Notes under the pieces: model-generated | What the model was told of the DNA's origin: nothing | The model's input: the letters and a program-made list of their open reading frames with translations, nothing else | Databases searched by the model: none | Shown here: piece by piece, positions 1-8,646 of the stretch | How the letters are laid out: each line of letters opens with the position of its first letter | Position numbering within the stretch: position 1 is the stretch's first letter | Program-made: the position numbers and the translations under genes | IMG/VR virus record: IMGVR_UViG_3300025289_000025 | Coordinates: 26,297-90,296 of that record | DNA: 64,000 nucleotides | Reading direction: 5' to 3' (one strand) | Source: a virus

Positions 1-1
1 A

Positions 2-1669
2 ATGGGTGATATTAATTCTTCCGCAACATATAGTTGGATTCCTGGGGCTAATGCTTTATATGAGGGAGGTGCACTCCCTGAAATGTTTGGGACTCATAGA
101 GTTGTCCCCCCACTTATTTCTCATTTTATTGAAATTGTTGGAAATAAACAATATTTAAATTTATTATTCGCCGTAGCAGGTCATCAGGTAGATAGTATTT
201 CTGATGTTCGAATAAATGAAATAGACTCTAATAATTTCGTGGGAATTTTAATAGAAACTAGATTAGGAACGATTTTTCAAGGCGTTATCCCTTTTTTCGG
301 GGATTCTCGTTATGATCACTCTGTAAGCGTAAGGTTACAAGACCCCGTTACAATTAATATTACTGGTTGTTCTGGTGATGGAAATACCATGACTATTACA
401 GCTGCGAATCATGGATTTTTTAATGGACAATTTGTCGATATAGTTGACGTTGGAGGAATTGATAATATTAATAATTTTACTTTTCAAATTAGTAATGTAA
501 CTAATGATACTTTTGATATATTTTGGGAAGATAATGGTTATCTATCAATGACCGGTTCTTATTCTGGTGGCGGAACGGCTACTAATGGCTGGATTGTTCG
601 GACTACTGATGGAAATGTGGTTGAAGGTTTGGGAGTAGGAATTGTTTTTCCTGCAGGATTATTTTATGCTAATGATGGGGGTGGATTATCTCCTCAAACA
701 ATTAGGTTATTTATAGAATACAGGGTAAGTGGTGCCGGCAATGCTTGGAATAGATTACAAACTGCAGAATATGCCACCACTGTAATTGATACTGGTGCAA
801 GATGGTCTGCCGGACGTTGGGATACTGTAGAGGGCATGATAGGTCTTCAATGGTTTGAAATAGAGGCTGGATCAAATGTTATAACAGACCATTATGACGG
901 AGAGCCGTATCCATTTGATGTATGGGCAGAATATGGGGAAGGAACGCATTTTATAGGAGAATGGCGGTGGATAATTTTCGGCAATTTTATAAATGTTGTT
1001 AGTTTAATCTATCAAAATTATGTGGAAATAACGGGGGGCCAAATAGAACCCCTACGAAAAATGTTTTTTAAGGATCTACTAGATGCAAATTCATATGATG
1101 TTAGGATGCGTCTAGCAGTCGCCTCTCCGTCTGGTTCTAGATATGGTAATGATATTATGTTCGAATCAATACAAGAGATAACATACGATGCTTTTAAATA
1201 TCCAGGTACGGCTTTATTAGCAATTCGTGCTCTTGCTACTGATCAGCTTTCTGGCGGAATGCCTAAGATTGATTGTTTGGTGACTAGGAGCACTGTTCCT
1301 GTATGGACTGGGGCGGCATATGTTTTGAAATCGGCCTCAAACCCTGCTTGGGTATCTTATCATTCGCTTCATAGGGCAATGCCGATAGAGGAGCCTCCTG
1401 TTGGAGCATGGGTCACCGTAAGCATGGTTGCCGGATTGGAGGGATCCAATAGTCTGCTCGACTCTGCTTCCCAGTTTCTTATTCGTTTGCCGAATTTGGT
1501 TGCCGGGCATTCCATCCAAGTGTCGGGTTTCACGAATTCAGTGAATAACGACACTTTCTTTGTGCTAAGCGTAAGCGCAGGGACCATCACGGTAGATTAT
1601 CCTCCTTATGGAATAGTAGATGAGGCTGCGGGGAATGACATAACAATAATTGATTTGGGAGTTATTTAG
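2..1669 (+). CDS. Tail tip / central fibre protein J-like (TipJ), N-terminal half, 5' partial
   Basis: This looks like the first half of a lambda J-like tail tip protein, the host-contacting protein at the distal end of a siphovirus tail. The TipJ pattern is visible near the N-terminus: a G-T-H-R-V-V-P segment, then SISDVRINEID and GTIFQGVIPFFGD. Around residues 445-455 it reads SNPAWVSYHSLH, which in intact J proteins leads directly into the domain found in the next gene. The reading frame opens at base 2 and the protein starts inside the family pattern, so the real N-terminus is probably upstream of the window. The last 90 or so residues form an extra small beta-rich module (VSGFTN...DTFFVLSV) encoded by DNA that is more GC-rich than the rest, and then the frame stops. 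The J function is therefore spread over two ORFs. Confidence 0.7.
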   Translation: MGDINSSATYSWIPGANALYEGGALPEMFGTHRVVPPLISHFIEIVGNKQYLNLLFAVAGHQVDSISDVRINEIDSNNFVGILIETRLGTIFQGVIPFFGDSRYDHSVSVRLQDPVTINITGCSGDGNTMTITAANHGFFNGQFVDIVDVGGIDNINNFTFQISNVTNDTFDIFWEDNGYLSMTGSYSGGGTATNGWIVRTTDGNVVEGLGVGIVFPAGLFYANDGGGLSPQTIRLFIEYRVSGAGNAWNRLQTAEYATTVIDTGARWSAGRWDTVEGMIGLQWFEIEAGSNVITDHYDGEPYPFDVWAEYGEGTHFIGEWRWIIFGNFINVVSLIYQNYVEITGGQIEPLRKMFFKDLLDANSYDVRMRLAVASPSGSRYGNDIMFESIQEITYDAFKYPGTALLAIRALATDQLSGGMPKIDCLVTRSTVPVWTGAAYVLKSASNPAWVSYHSLHRAMPIEEPPVGAWVTVSMVAGLEGSNSLLDSASQFLIRLPNLVAGHSIQVSGFTNSVNNDTFFVLSVSAGTITVDYPPYGIVDEAAGNDITIIDLGVI

Positions 1670-1705
1670 CATGACTATTAAAGATATAAGGCGGGTTTCA
1701 TCATA

Positions 1706-3394
1706 ATGGCAATCACGGGGTATAAGAGTGAAGGTGTTCCAGCATCTAGAATTGATCTGGCTGCGTTTCAAGCATGGGCAGATTGGTGTATTGATATTTC
1801 AGAGGGAGCAGCACCTACTCCAATTCCTTTAGAATCTCATATTTATTTTGATACTGCATTCTCTCTTCGTAAAGCATTGGATATGGTTTCCTTGAATGGA
1901 AGGGGGACTATCGTTCAATTAGGTTCCAAGTTTACGGTGATTATTGATAAAGTAGAAGAAATAGCTGTTCAGAGATTTTTATTTACTATGGGAAATATCA
2001 AAAAAGATTCTTTTGCGGAAGAATTTTTACCGATGGGCGATAGGGCAAATGCTGTAGCTATAACTTATTTTGATAGAGAAATGGATTATATTCGTCAAAC
2101 AGTAGAAGTTTATTCCGACGATTTTGATACTTCTGATAAAGAAATTAATAAAACGTCAATAATTCTTTATGGTTGTACGAGCAGATACCAAGCAACAGAC
2201 CATGGTTCATTTTTAATAAAGTGTAACCGTTATGTCACGGTGACAGTCTCTTTCGATGCAGATGTAGATGCCATCGCTTGTCGTCCAGGGGATATAATAG
2301 ATGTTGCTCATGACGTTCCCAATTGGGGTCAAAGTGGTAGGGTAGTATCCGCCACTGTAAATACAATTACTCTGGATAAAGAAGTAGCAATTGATTCTTC
2401 TTTTCAATATATGGTAGGTATAAAACATATTGACGATGATTCTAGAGAAGAGATTGAAGTTGATGCTGCTACGATGGGAACAGGAAATTACTCTGTATTA
2501 CAAATTCTAACAAATTGGGTCAAAACCCCCGCATCTAACGCTTTATATTATTTTGGGAAAATTGATCAATTAACTAAGGCTGTTAGAATATTGAGGATTT
2601 CTAGATCATCTGATCAACGTAGGAAACTTTCTGGAGTAGAATACGTCCCAGAGGTTTATACAAGATCAGGATCTGTAGTTACTCCTGTTCTTCCGGCAGC
2701 GCAATCTCAAGCATGTGTTGGATTGTCTGCTACAGAAATATGGAGTGGAGGAACAATTTCTTCAGTTTCTCTTTTATGGAGAGGTTTCGCATTAACTTGG
2801 TATGTATATAGAAGTAGTGGCGTTTCTTGGATTTTATTAGGAACTACCAATGGATTGAATTACACCGACTCTGGTTTATCTTATGGTATGAATTACACTT
2901 TCTCCGTTTCTCCTACGGCGAATCCAAATGATGCTAATGCAGATCAAGTAACCGTAAATGTTTCTGGAGCTAACGTAAAAATTGAAGTTGTAGATTCCAT
3001 AGGAATGGTAGATGGTACTATTAAAGTTCAGAATTATAATAGAAGAATAATGGAATTACTGGAAGCTGACGATTATGGGAAGGGGGGTACGCATAAGAGG
3101 AGACTTTCAGAATCTATAGGAATTACTGATGCTATTATTAAAGTTCAGAATTATAATAGAAGAATTTCTGAATCCCCTGGTGTATTGGATTCCTCAGTAT
3201 CTGGATTCGTTCTATTTATCGTTACTAGTGATATAGCAGGAGTAACGGATTCGCTAGCAATTAAAATAATACAAGGTAGAATAATAAGTGAATCATTGGG
3301 TATACCAGATTCCTTGGTTTCTGGGCTGGTTCCGTCTACTGTCGTAGGAGATTCTATAGGAGTATCAGATTCTTTAGCAATCGTAATAATTTAG
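1706..3394 (+). CDS. Tail tip protein J-like, C-terminal half with fibronectin-like and DS-repeat tail
   Basis: Continues the J-like protein of the preceding ORF. It begins with the domain that normally follows SNPAW in J proteins (ASRIDLAAFQAWADWC), and later shows SIILYGCTSRYQA and a pGD-I-I-D-V segment typical of the TipJ core. Residues about 330-420 look like a fibronectin type III domain (WRGFALTWYVYRSSG...YTDSG...YTFSVSP). The last 140 residues are a short run of the same S-x-G-I-x-D-S repeat that builds the next gene. The ATG is preceded by AAGG at 1688-1691. Only 36 bases separate the two halves, with stops in the J frame, so translation must restart here or the protein is genuinely two chains. 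A frameshift or assembly error is the alternative. Confidence 0.65.
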   Translation: MAITGYKSEGVPASRIDLAAFQAWADWCIDISEGAAPTPIPLESHIYFDTAFSLRKALDMVSLNGRGTIVQLGSKFTVIIDKVEEIAVQRFLFTMGNIKKDSFAEEFLPMGDRANAVAITYFDREMDYIRQTVEVYSDDFDTSDKEINKTSIILYGCTSRYQATDHGSFLIKCNRYVTVTVSFDADVDAIACRPGDIIDVAHDVPNWGQSGRVVSATVNTITLDKEVAIDSSFQYMVGIKHIDDDSREEIEVDAATMGTGNYSVLQILTNWVKTPASNALYYFGKIDQLTKAVRILRISRSSDQRRKLSGVEYVPEVYTRSGSVVTPVLPAAQSQACVGLSATEIWSGGTISSVSLLWRGFALTWYVYRSSGVSWILLGTTNGLNYTDSGLSYGMNYTFSVSPTANPNDANADQVTVNVSGANVKIEVVDSIGMVDGTIKVQNYNRRIMELLEADDYGKGGTHKRRLSESIGITDAIIKVQNYNRRISESPGVLDSSVSGFVLFIVTSDIAGVTDSLAIKIIQGRIISESLGIPDSLVSGLVPSTVVGDSIGVSDSLAIVII

Positions 3395-3500
3395 GATAGA
3401 AATATTAGTGATCTCTTGTTGCTGAAGAATAAATTTCAGTGATGACCCCGGAGGTTTCTATGACCCTGTCCCTTAATGCCGCCCGTGGGGGGTAAGGTAG
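3395..3500 (+). other. Intergenic leader with an 11-codon mini-ORF
   Basis: A GC-richer spacer between two tail genes. It holds a strong GGAGG at 3450-3454 followed by a short frame from ATG 3460 to TAA 3495 (MTLSLNAARGG) that ends just before the next gene. It may be a truncated gene start or a translational leader. No terminator is seen. Confidence 0.3.
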
Positions 3501-6500
3501 ATGGCTACCGAGCGTATCTATCCTGCAAGTGATGTAACAACCAACTGGAATGGATGGTCTGCCCCTCCGCATTGGTCGCGTGTAGACGATGCTTATGGAT
3601 CGGAAACGGAGGCGGATGGAGGGCTTGCCGGGGACAACAACTCCGTAGAAGAATTCACCATGGCGAATGTATCCGTCATGGGGGCATCAGATACCGCAAC
3701 CGGGATAGGTATTTATATATGGTCGAAAAGCGAAAGCAGCACAGAGTCGATAGATGTTCAATATTCCATCGACAACGGGTCTAACTGGTCCTCCGTTGTA
3801 AACGTAGTAGTTAATCAAACGAGTTACGCCTATGGAATAGCGTCGTGGTCCGGCCTGTCTCTGACTCAATCGCAGATCAACGCGATGAACATACGGCTTA
3901 CATGCCCGAATGAGAATGTCGATTGGGTCTATACCTCCGCAGTTTCGGTTCTGGTGACTTATACGGCGGGCGGAACTAATTTTACCAGAGAATTAGCAAA
4001 TAGTTTGGGGATCTCTGATGTTCTATATAGACAGTTAGTACGGAGATATGAAAATATAGAATCCATCGGAGTTCCAGACTCTATCCTTTGTTCCCTGTCC
4101 TTTATTCGTCCGATTGGGGATAGTTTTGGATTAGTAGACTCCAGAGATATTGTAAAGTCAATGATTCGTAGGCCCACGGAAGTGTTGGAATTGGGAGATT
4201 ACGAAAGAATTATTAGACAAATAGTCAGATACATATCTGATAGTGAGAATATCTCAGATTCTTCTATTCTTGTTCATCTTATCAATCGTTATCTTTCTGA
4301 TTCATTAGGTTTGGCAGATTCTAATAATCGTTATATCACCCTTCGTAAATATCTTACTGATACTGTTGGAATAACGGATGCTGAAATAGTTATTAATTCC
4401 ATCGTTCGTTATCTTTCTGATATTTTGGGATTATCTGATATACAAAGTAAAATGATTGGCAAGATAGTTGCAGAATCAACTGGTATTATGGATACTTTGA
4501 GTAAGATTGGTAATATGGTTAGAGTTCTATCTGAATCAGAGGGAATGACAGATTCAATAAACCGTATTCTTCAGAAAGTTGCCCAACTATCTGATTCTAT
4601 TGGAATAGTAGATTATCAATTAATAATTAAATCCCTATCTCGAATTATTTCTGAAAATGAAGAAATAGGCGATTCTTCCCTTCGGTATTTAAACATGATT
4701 CGTGACTCTTTTGATTCTATGGGGATTTCCGATCATTCTATTACAGTAATTGCATTAATTAGGACCCTATCAGAATCTTTGGGAATAACTGATTCAGAAG
4801 TTTGGGCACTCCTTCGTAGTAGGGTTATTTCTGATACCACTAGTGCATTTGATTTTCAAGCAAAAACTATTGGTAAGGTTCTTTCAGATATTTTGGGGGT
4901 TTCTGATTCTATAGCAAGGGCCTCTTTAGCAAGCAGATATATTTCAGATATTCTTGGATTATCTGATGTTGTTTCTAGGATATTGGTAAAACGGCTGACT
5001 CAACCAGATGTTATTGGGTTAGTAGATGTATTTTATGAAACAGAAATAAATCTATTTGTTGCAATAGTGGCAGAGGCGATTGGTATTACTGACGCCCAAG
5101 TTAAATCCTCTACTTTGGGAAGAATAGTTTCTGATGCTTTTAATCTTTATGATGTATCTTTCCGAACGGTTTTGTATAGTCGTGCTTTCTTGGAAATAGA
5201 GGGAATTAGTGATTATAGCTCTAGATTAATGGAGGCGGTGCGTTATTTATCTGATTCTGGAGGAACGTCTGATTATTTGAATAGAGTAATGGGGCACATT
5301 CGGTTGGAGTCTGATTCTATAGCAATGACAGATAATTTAACACATATTAAGTCCCTTTTAAAAAATATATCTGATTCTATTGGACTTACTGATTCCCAAT
5401 CAAATATTATTCATTTGGTCCGTGCGGTTTATGATTCTTTGACTATAAACGATACGTTGGATCGTCATATATCTTTTGTTCGTTCCTATTCAGAATCGAT
5501 TGAAATTTTAGACATTTTCTATGGTATAGAAGTTAATTTGCTAGTTTCTGAAATTTCAGATGTTATTGGATTAGTAGACGATAAATCTCAAGCCTTCATT
5601 AAAACTATATTGATTAGTAATTTATTAGGAATTTCTGATTCTAACATTAAATCTTTTTTAAAACAAATTTCCGATACAATGGGATTGTCAGATACCATTC
5701 AACGTCATTTGACGATTCAACGAATTCTTTTTGATACTGAGGGTCTTTCGGATACTCTGATCAAATCAATTGCTAAGACTCTATCGGAAGCATTGGGAAT
5801 AATTGATTCGACTGTTCGTTATCGTACTCTTCAGAAAATTCTTTCTGAATCTCTGGATTTGTCAGATTCTCAGTATAGGATAATTGTAAAAATATTTTCC
5901 TTATATGAAAATTTAGGGTTGACAGATGCAAGAGTAAAATTATTGGCTAAGACGATTGGGGAATCCTTAAATTTAAATGATTACCAGTTACGATCCTTAA
6001 GTTTCATTAGAGCTATGATGGAAGGATTAGAATTATCCGATTCCTATGTAAGAGCATTGAAGGTAAAAAGAGAGTCATTGGAAGAAGTTGGTCTTGTAGA
6101 TATAAATATTCAATATCTTGCATTAATTGTATCTAGAATTCTGTCTGAGCCTGTTGGAATTACGGATTCCTACCAAGCCATATTTTATGTTGCTAGGATC
6201 ATAGCCGAATCCTTAGATTTGTCTGACGAGCAACTTAGGATTTTGGATGTTAACAGAATAGTATCAGAATCTTTATCTTTTGTAGACATAGCTCCTAGAA
6301 CGGTTAATTTGACTAGAATGTCCGTAGACTCTGTTGCCTTAGCCGATTCTCTATTATCTTTGGTTATGAAATTACGTTATTTATCAGAATCCTTCGAATT
6401 GACGGATTCTCAATATTATCAGTTGGAAATGATAAGGGAATTGGCAGAAACGGAGGGGATTTCTGATTTCCTTCTTAGATCTATTTCTGTTAATAGATTT

Positions 6501-6932
6501 GTGGCAGATTCTACTGGAGTTACAGATAGTTTGAGAAGAGTTCTTGAAATACTTCGTAGTCAAACGGATTCTGTTGGAATTACGGATACTGCGGAGTGGA
6601 AAAAGATTCTTGTTTTGATATTAACGGAATCTATTTCTCTAAATGATTCTGAATTTAGAACGATGCTTTATTGGATTCATCAGTATGACGTAGTAGGACT
6701 CGCTGATGGTCAATTCCGGTCAGTTAGTTATCAAAGATTTTTATCTGATTTGCTTAATGTACTAGATAGGTTAGGATTAGACCAAGTAATAGCAAAAATA
6801 ATTCGTGAAAAGTTGTATGTTTCACTTGCAGTTTATAAACGGTTCTTGATGGAGATTGATGCTCTTAATCCCCAAGTAAGTATAAACGTTCAGGATAGGA
6901 GAGTTGAATTAAATATCCTCAGAATGAAGTAA
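3501..6932 (+). CDS. Long repeat-built tail fibre-like protein
   Basis: The first 155 residues form a compact beta-rich head (MATERIYPASDV, later Y-S-I-D-N-G-S-N-W and a VLVTYTAGG end) of a type seen at the start of phage tail and fibre proteins. Its DNA is distinctly GC-richer than what follows. Residues about 158-1085 are a degenerate tandem array of roughly 45 units of about 20 residues with consensus S-(D/E)-S-x-G-(I/L)-x-D-S followed by about ten variable residues often ending in R. The last 55 residues (REKLYVSLAVYKRF...VQDRRVEL) leave the repeat. The same unit occurs at the end of the preceding gene, so the two proteins probably act together at the tail tip. No enzymatic motif is seen. 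A fibre or tape-like elongated adhesin is the likeliest role (inference). Confidence 0.6.
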   Translation: MATERIYPASDVTTNWNGWSAPPHWSRVDDAYGSETEADGGLAGDNNSVEEFTMANVSVMGASDTATGIGIYIWSKSESSTESIDVQYSIDNGSNWSSVVNVVVNQTSYAYGIASWSGLSLTQSQINAMNIRLTCPNENVDWVYTSAVSVLVTYTAGGTNFTRELANSLGISDVLYRQLVRRYENIESIGVPDSILCSLSFIRPIGDSFGLVDSRDIVKSMIRRPTEVLELGDYERIIRQIVRYISDSENISDSSILVHLINRYLSDSLGLADSNNRYITLRKYLTDTVGITDAEIVINSIVRYLSDILGLSDIQSKMIGKIVAESTGIMDTLSKIGNMVRVLSESEGMTDSINRILQKVAQLSDSIGIVDYQLIIKSLSRIISENEEIGDSSLRYLNMIRDSFDSMGISDHSITVIALIRTLSESLGITDSEVWALLRSRVISDTTSAFDFQAKTIGKVLSDILGVSDSIARASLASRYISDILGLSDVVSRILVKRLTQPDVIGLVDVFYETEINLFVAIVAEAIGITDAQVKSSTLGRIVSDAFNLYDVSFRTVLYSRAFLEIEGISDYSSRLMEAVRYLSDSGGTSDYLNRVMGHIRLESDSIAMTDNLTHIKSLLKNISDSIGLTDSQSNIIHLVRAVYDSLTINDTLDRHISFVRSYSESIEILDIFYGIEVNLLVSEISDVIGLVDDKSQAFIKTILISNLLGISDSNIKSFLKQISDTMGLSDTIQRHLTIQRILFDTEGLSDTLIKSIAKTLSEALGIIDSTVRYRTLQKILSESLDLSDSQYRIIVKIFSLYENLGLTDARVKLLAKTIGESLNLNDYQLRSLSFIRAMMEGLELSDSYVRALKVKRESLEEVGLVDINIQYLALIVSRILSEPVGITDSYQAIFYVARIIAESLDLSDEQLRILDVNRIVSESLSFVDIAPRTVNLTRMSVDSVALADSLLSLVMKLRYLSESFELTDSQYYQLEMIRELAETEGISDFLLRSISVNRFVADSTGVTDSLRRVLEILRSQTDSVGITDTAEWKKILVLILTESISLNDSEFRTMLYWIHQYDVVGLADGQFRSVSYQRFLSDLLNVLDRLGLDQVIAKIIREKLYVSLAVYKRFLMEIDALNPQVSINVQDRRVELNILRMK
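3972..6756 (+). repeat. Degenerate 60-bp coding repeat array (20-residue units)
   Basis: About 45 consecutive units of about 60 bases. They are recognisable mainly at protein level (typical unit YLSDSLGLADSNNRYITLRK). At DNA level recurring pieces are ctgattct and ggaatta/ggattatctgat. The divergence shows an old array rather than a recent expansion. Confidence 0.75.
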
Positions 6933-6942
6933 GGAGGGAAAT

Positions 6943-7230
6943 ATGAGCATAAAAGAGTTTACAAATGGGGATACAGTTTGGCTTCAAGCTACCTTTAGAA
7001 CAAACTCAAAAGTTTTATTTGATCCTACTTCTACTTGGGGAAATATTTGGGATTCCTCCTCTAATCATATAGGTATATCTGCTTTCACCAAAAGTGTCAC
7101 AGGAGTTTACGTTTATGGTTGGCAAACAGATCCTAGCAGTCATGCCAATGGGGATGTTGTATTTGATGCTTACGGATATTACGGAGGGAAGATATATGTC
7201 CATCGTGGAACCCTTTTCCGTTTGGTGTAA
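6943..7230 (+). CDS. Small tail-associated hypothetical protein
   Basis: 95 residues, preceded by a strong AAGGAGGG ribosome binding site and only 10 bases after the fibre gene, so it is probably cotranscribed with it. The sequence (start MSIKEFTNGDTVWLQATF, centre YVYGWQTDPSSHANGDVV) is beta-rich with no membrane segment or known catalytic motif. Its place suggests a tail or fibre accessory protein, but the family is not recognised. Confidence 0.55.
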   Translation: MSIKEFTNGDTVWLQATFRTNSKVLFDPTSTWGNIWDSSSNHIGISAFTKSVTGVYVYGWQTDPSSHANGDVVFDAYGYYGGKIYVHRGTLFRLV

Positions 7231-7331
7231 TTTTTCATAGAAAGGGAGAACCATAAACGATATAATAAAAAGGATTCTAACTGGGAACCAAAATGTTCCG
7301 AACACCCCATGTAGAGAAGGAGGAAGGGAAA

Positions 7332-7883
7332 ATGAATGAGCAATTAAGAAGGGATTTAGATGCAAAACTGGCGGCGTTTCTCAAAGAAACTGAAGGAGAT
7401 CTTCCCATTGAGAAAATGGGAATTCTCGGGTGTGTTCGTCACCGTTTGTATGGCCCTGATGGTACACTGAAGCAGGAAGGTCATAAGTTTAACCTAGTAA
7501 ACTCTATTGGGGATAAGTATCTCTCTGTCTATTTGTCGGGGGCAGGGGTGTTGCCGGGATCTATGTGGGCAGAGCTTGGTGTTAATACCACCGCTCCGGT
7601 GAAGGCTGGAACTGGTTTGGGGACTTTAATTGCTACTTCGTCCCTAGCAACTTCCGCTTCCTATCCGCAGAATGTCAACTCATTCGGTACGGGTTCCGGT
7701 GAGTGGACAATTTGGCGGTTCTCTTGGGGCGCGGGCGTAGCAACCAACGGGTCTATCGGAGAAGTGGGAATGCGGACTCAGGCTGGTTCCTTTGTAGCCC
7801 ATGCGTTGGTGGCTCCGAACGTGAACAAGGCTGCTGGCGATACGCTGCAGATCGACTGGGGCTGGAAATTTTTAGGGGCATAA
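7332..7883 (+). CDS. Phage tail fibre / receptor-type structural protein
   Basis: 183 residues from ATG 7332, chosen over an upstream in-frame ATG at 7293 because GAAGGAGG lies 8 bases before 7332. The body follows a pattern common in phage tail proteins: FNLVNSIGDKYLSVYLSG, an ELGVNTTAPVKAGTGLGTL strand-loop, a SIGEVGM segment and a C-terminal AAGDTLQIDWGW strand. These are usually small beta-sandwich distal tail or fibre-associated proteins. The DNA is more GC-rich than the repeat protein upstream. Exact role unknown. Confidence 0.5.
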   Translation: MNEQLRRDLDAKLAAFLKETEGDLPIEKMGILGCVRHRLYGPDGTLKQEGHKFNLVNSIGDKYLSVYLSGAGVLPGSMWAELGVNTTAPVKAGTGLGTLIATSSLATSASYPQNVNSFGTGSGEWTIWRFSWGAGVATNGSIGEVGMRTQAGSFVAHALVAPNVNKAAGDTLQIDWGWKFLGA

Positions 7884-7939
7884 TACCCAATAGAATCAGG
7901 TACTTAGGCGTGCTACAAAGTTCTTTCCTTCTTGTTCAT

Positions 7940-7965
7940 GGGGCATCTCCGAAAGGGGGTGCCTC
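7940..7965 (+). promoter_or_regulatory. Hairpin with GAAA tetraloop sequestering the start of the HNH gene
   Basis: Arms 7940-7950 (GGGGCATCTCC) and 7955-7965 (GGGGGTGCCTC) pair over 11 positions, three of them G-U, around a GAAA tetraloop. The purine-rich stretch that would serve as ribosome binding site for the ATG at 7966 is inside the 3' arm. RBS-hiding hairpins control homing endonuclease genes in T4-like phages, which fits the gene behind it (inference). Confidence 0.6.
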
Positions 7966-8646
7966 ATGATTCTTGTTCCCCCTAGAACAACCGATATGAC
8001 TGGGACCCAATTCTTTCGTTTGACTGTATTAGGTCTTTCTAGAATTGATAAAGACAAACGGGGGACTACTTCTTTTTGGGAATGCCTCTGCGAATGCGGA
8101 AATTATCATATTGTTGCTAAAGATAAACTCAAACTAACAAAAAGTTGTGGATGTTTGAAAAGGGAGATTATCAAAGCCGGGGCAAATTTCAAACATGGTT
8201 TTTGTAAGGATGGTCAGATAACTCCGGAATATAGTTGTTGGTCAGGAATGAAGGATCGTTGCTATTGTGAAACCAATCGCAAGTATCCTCGTTACGGTGG
8301 AAGAGGAATTACCATTTGCGATGAATGGAGATATAATTTTGAGGCTTTTCTTGCATATATGGGACCCTGTAATGGGAAAATAATTGATAGAATTGAAGCA
8401 GACGGTAACTATGAACCGGGTAATTGCCGTTGGGTAACTCCTGCAATATCCAATAGAAATTATTCAACTAGAAATCGTAATTATACCCATAATGGCGAAA
8501 CAAAGTGTTTGAAGGATTGGGCAGCTCATTTTGGCATAAACTATGCTACCCTCTGGCAACGAATTAAAGATGGCCTAAGTTTTGAGGAAGCCATAGCCCA
8601 TCGCCTTAGAGAAAAAATTGTCGTTAGTCAGGTTATTTCTATTTAA
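7966..8646 (+). CDS. HNH-type mobile endonuclease-like protein with zinc-binding N-terminus
   Basis: 226 residues. The N-terminal part contains W-E-C-L-C-E-C-G and SCGCLKRE, a four-Cys putative zinc site. Residues about 85-155 carry W-S-G-M-K-D-R-C, RYGGRGITICDEW and IDRIEADGNYEPGNCRWVTP, a signature shared by many phage free-standing HNH-like endonucleases. The last 50 residues (THNGETKCLKDWAAHFGINYATLWQRI) look like a NUMOD/helix-turn-helix DNA-binding module. It is the last gene of the plus-strand tail block, and its stop overlaps the convergent minus-strand gene by 4 bases. Probably a selfish gene not needed for virion assembly. Confidence 0.65.
   Translation: MILVPPRTTDMTGTQFFRLTVLGLSRIDKDKRGTTSFWECLCECGNYHIVAKDKLKLTKSCGCLKREIIKAGANFKHGFCKDGQITPEYSCWSGMKDRCYCETNRKYPRYGGRGITICDEWRYNFEAFLAYMGPCNGKIIDRIEADGNYEPGNCRWVTPAISNRNYSTRNRNYTHNGETKCLKDWAAHFGINYATLWQRIKDGLSFEEAIAHRLREKIVVSQVISI

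Noticed and set aside
3972-6756. Regular repeats that might be read as a CRISPR-like array
   Set aside because: They are coding, degenerate, about 60 bases apart and continue in one open frame; there are no identical repeats or unique spacers.
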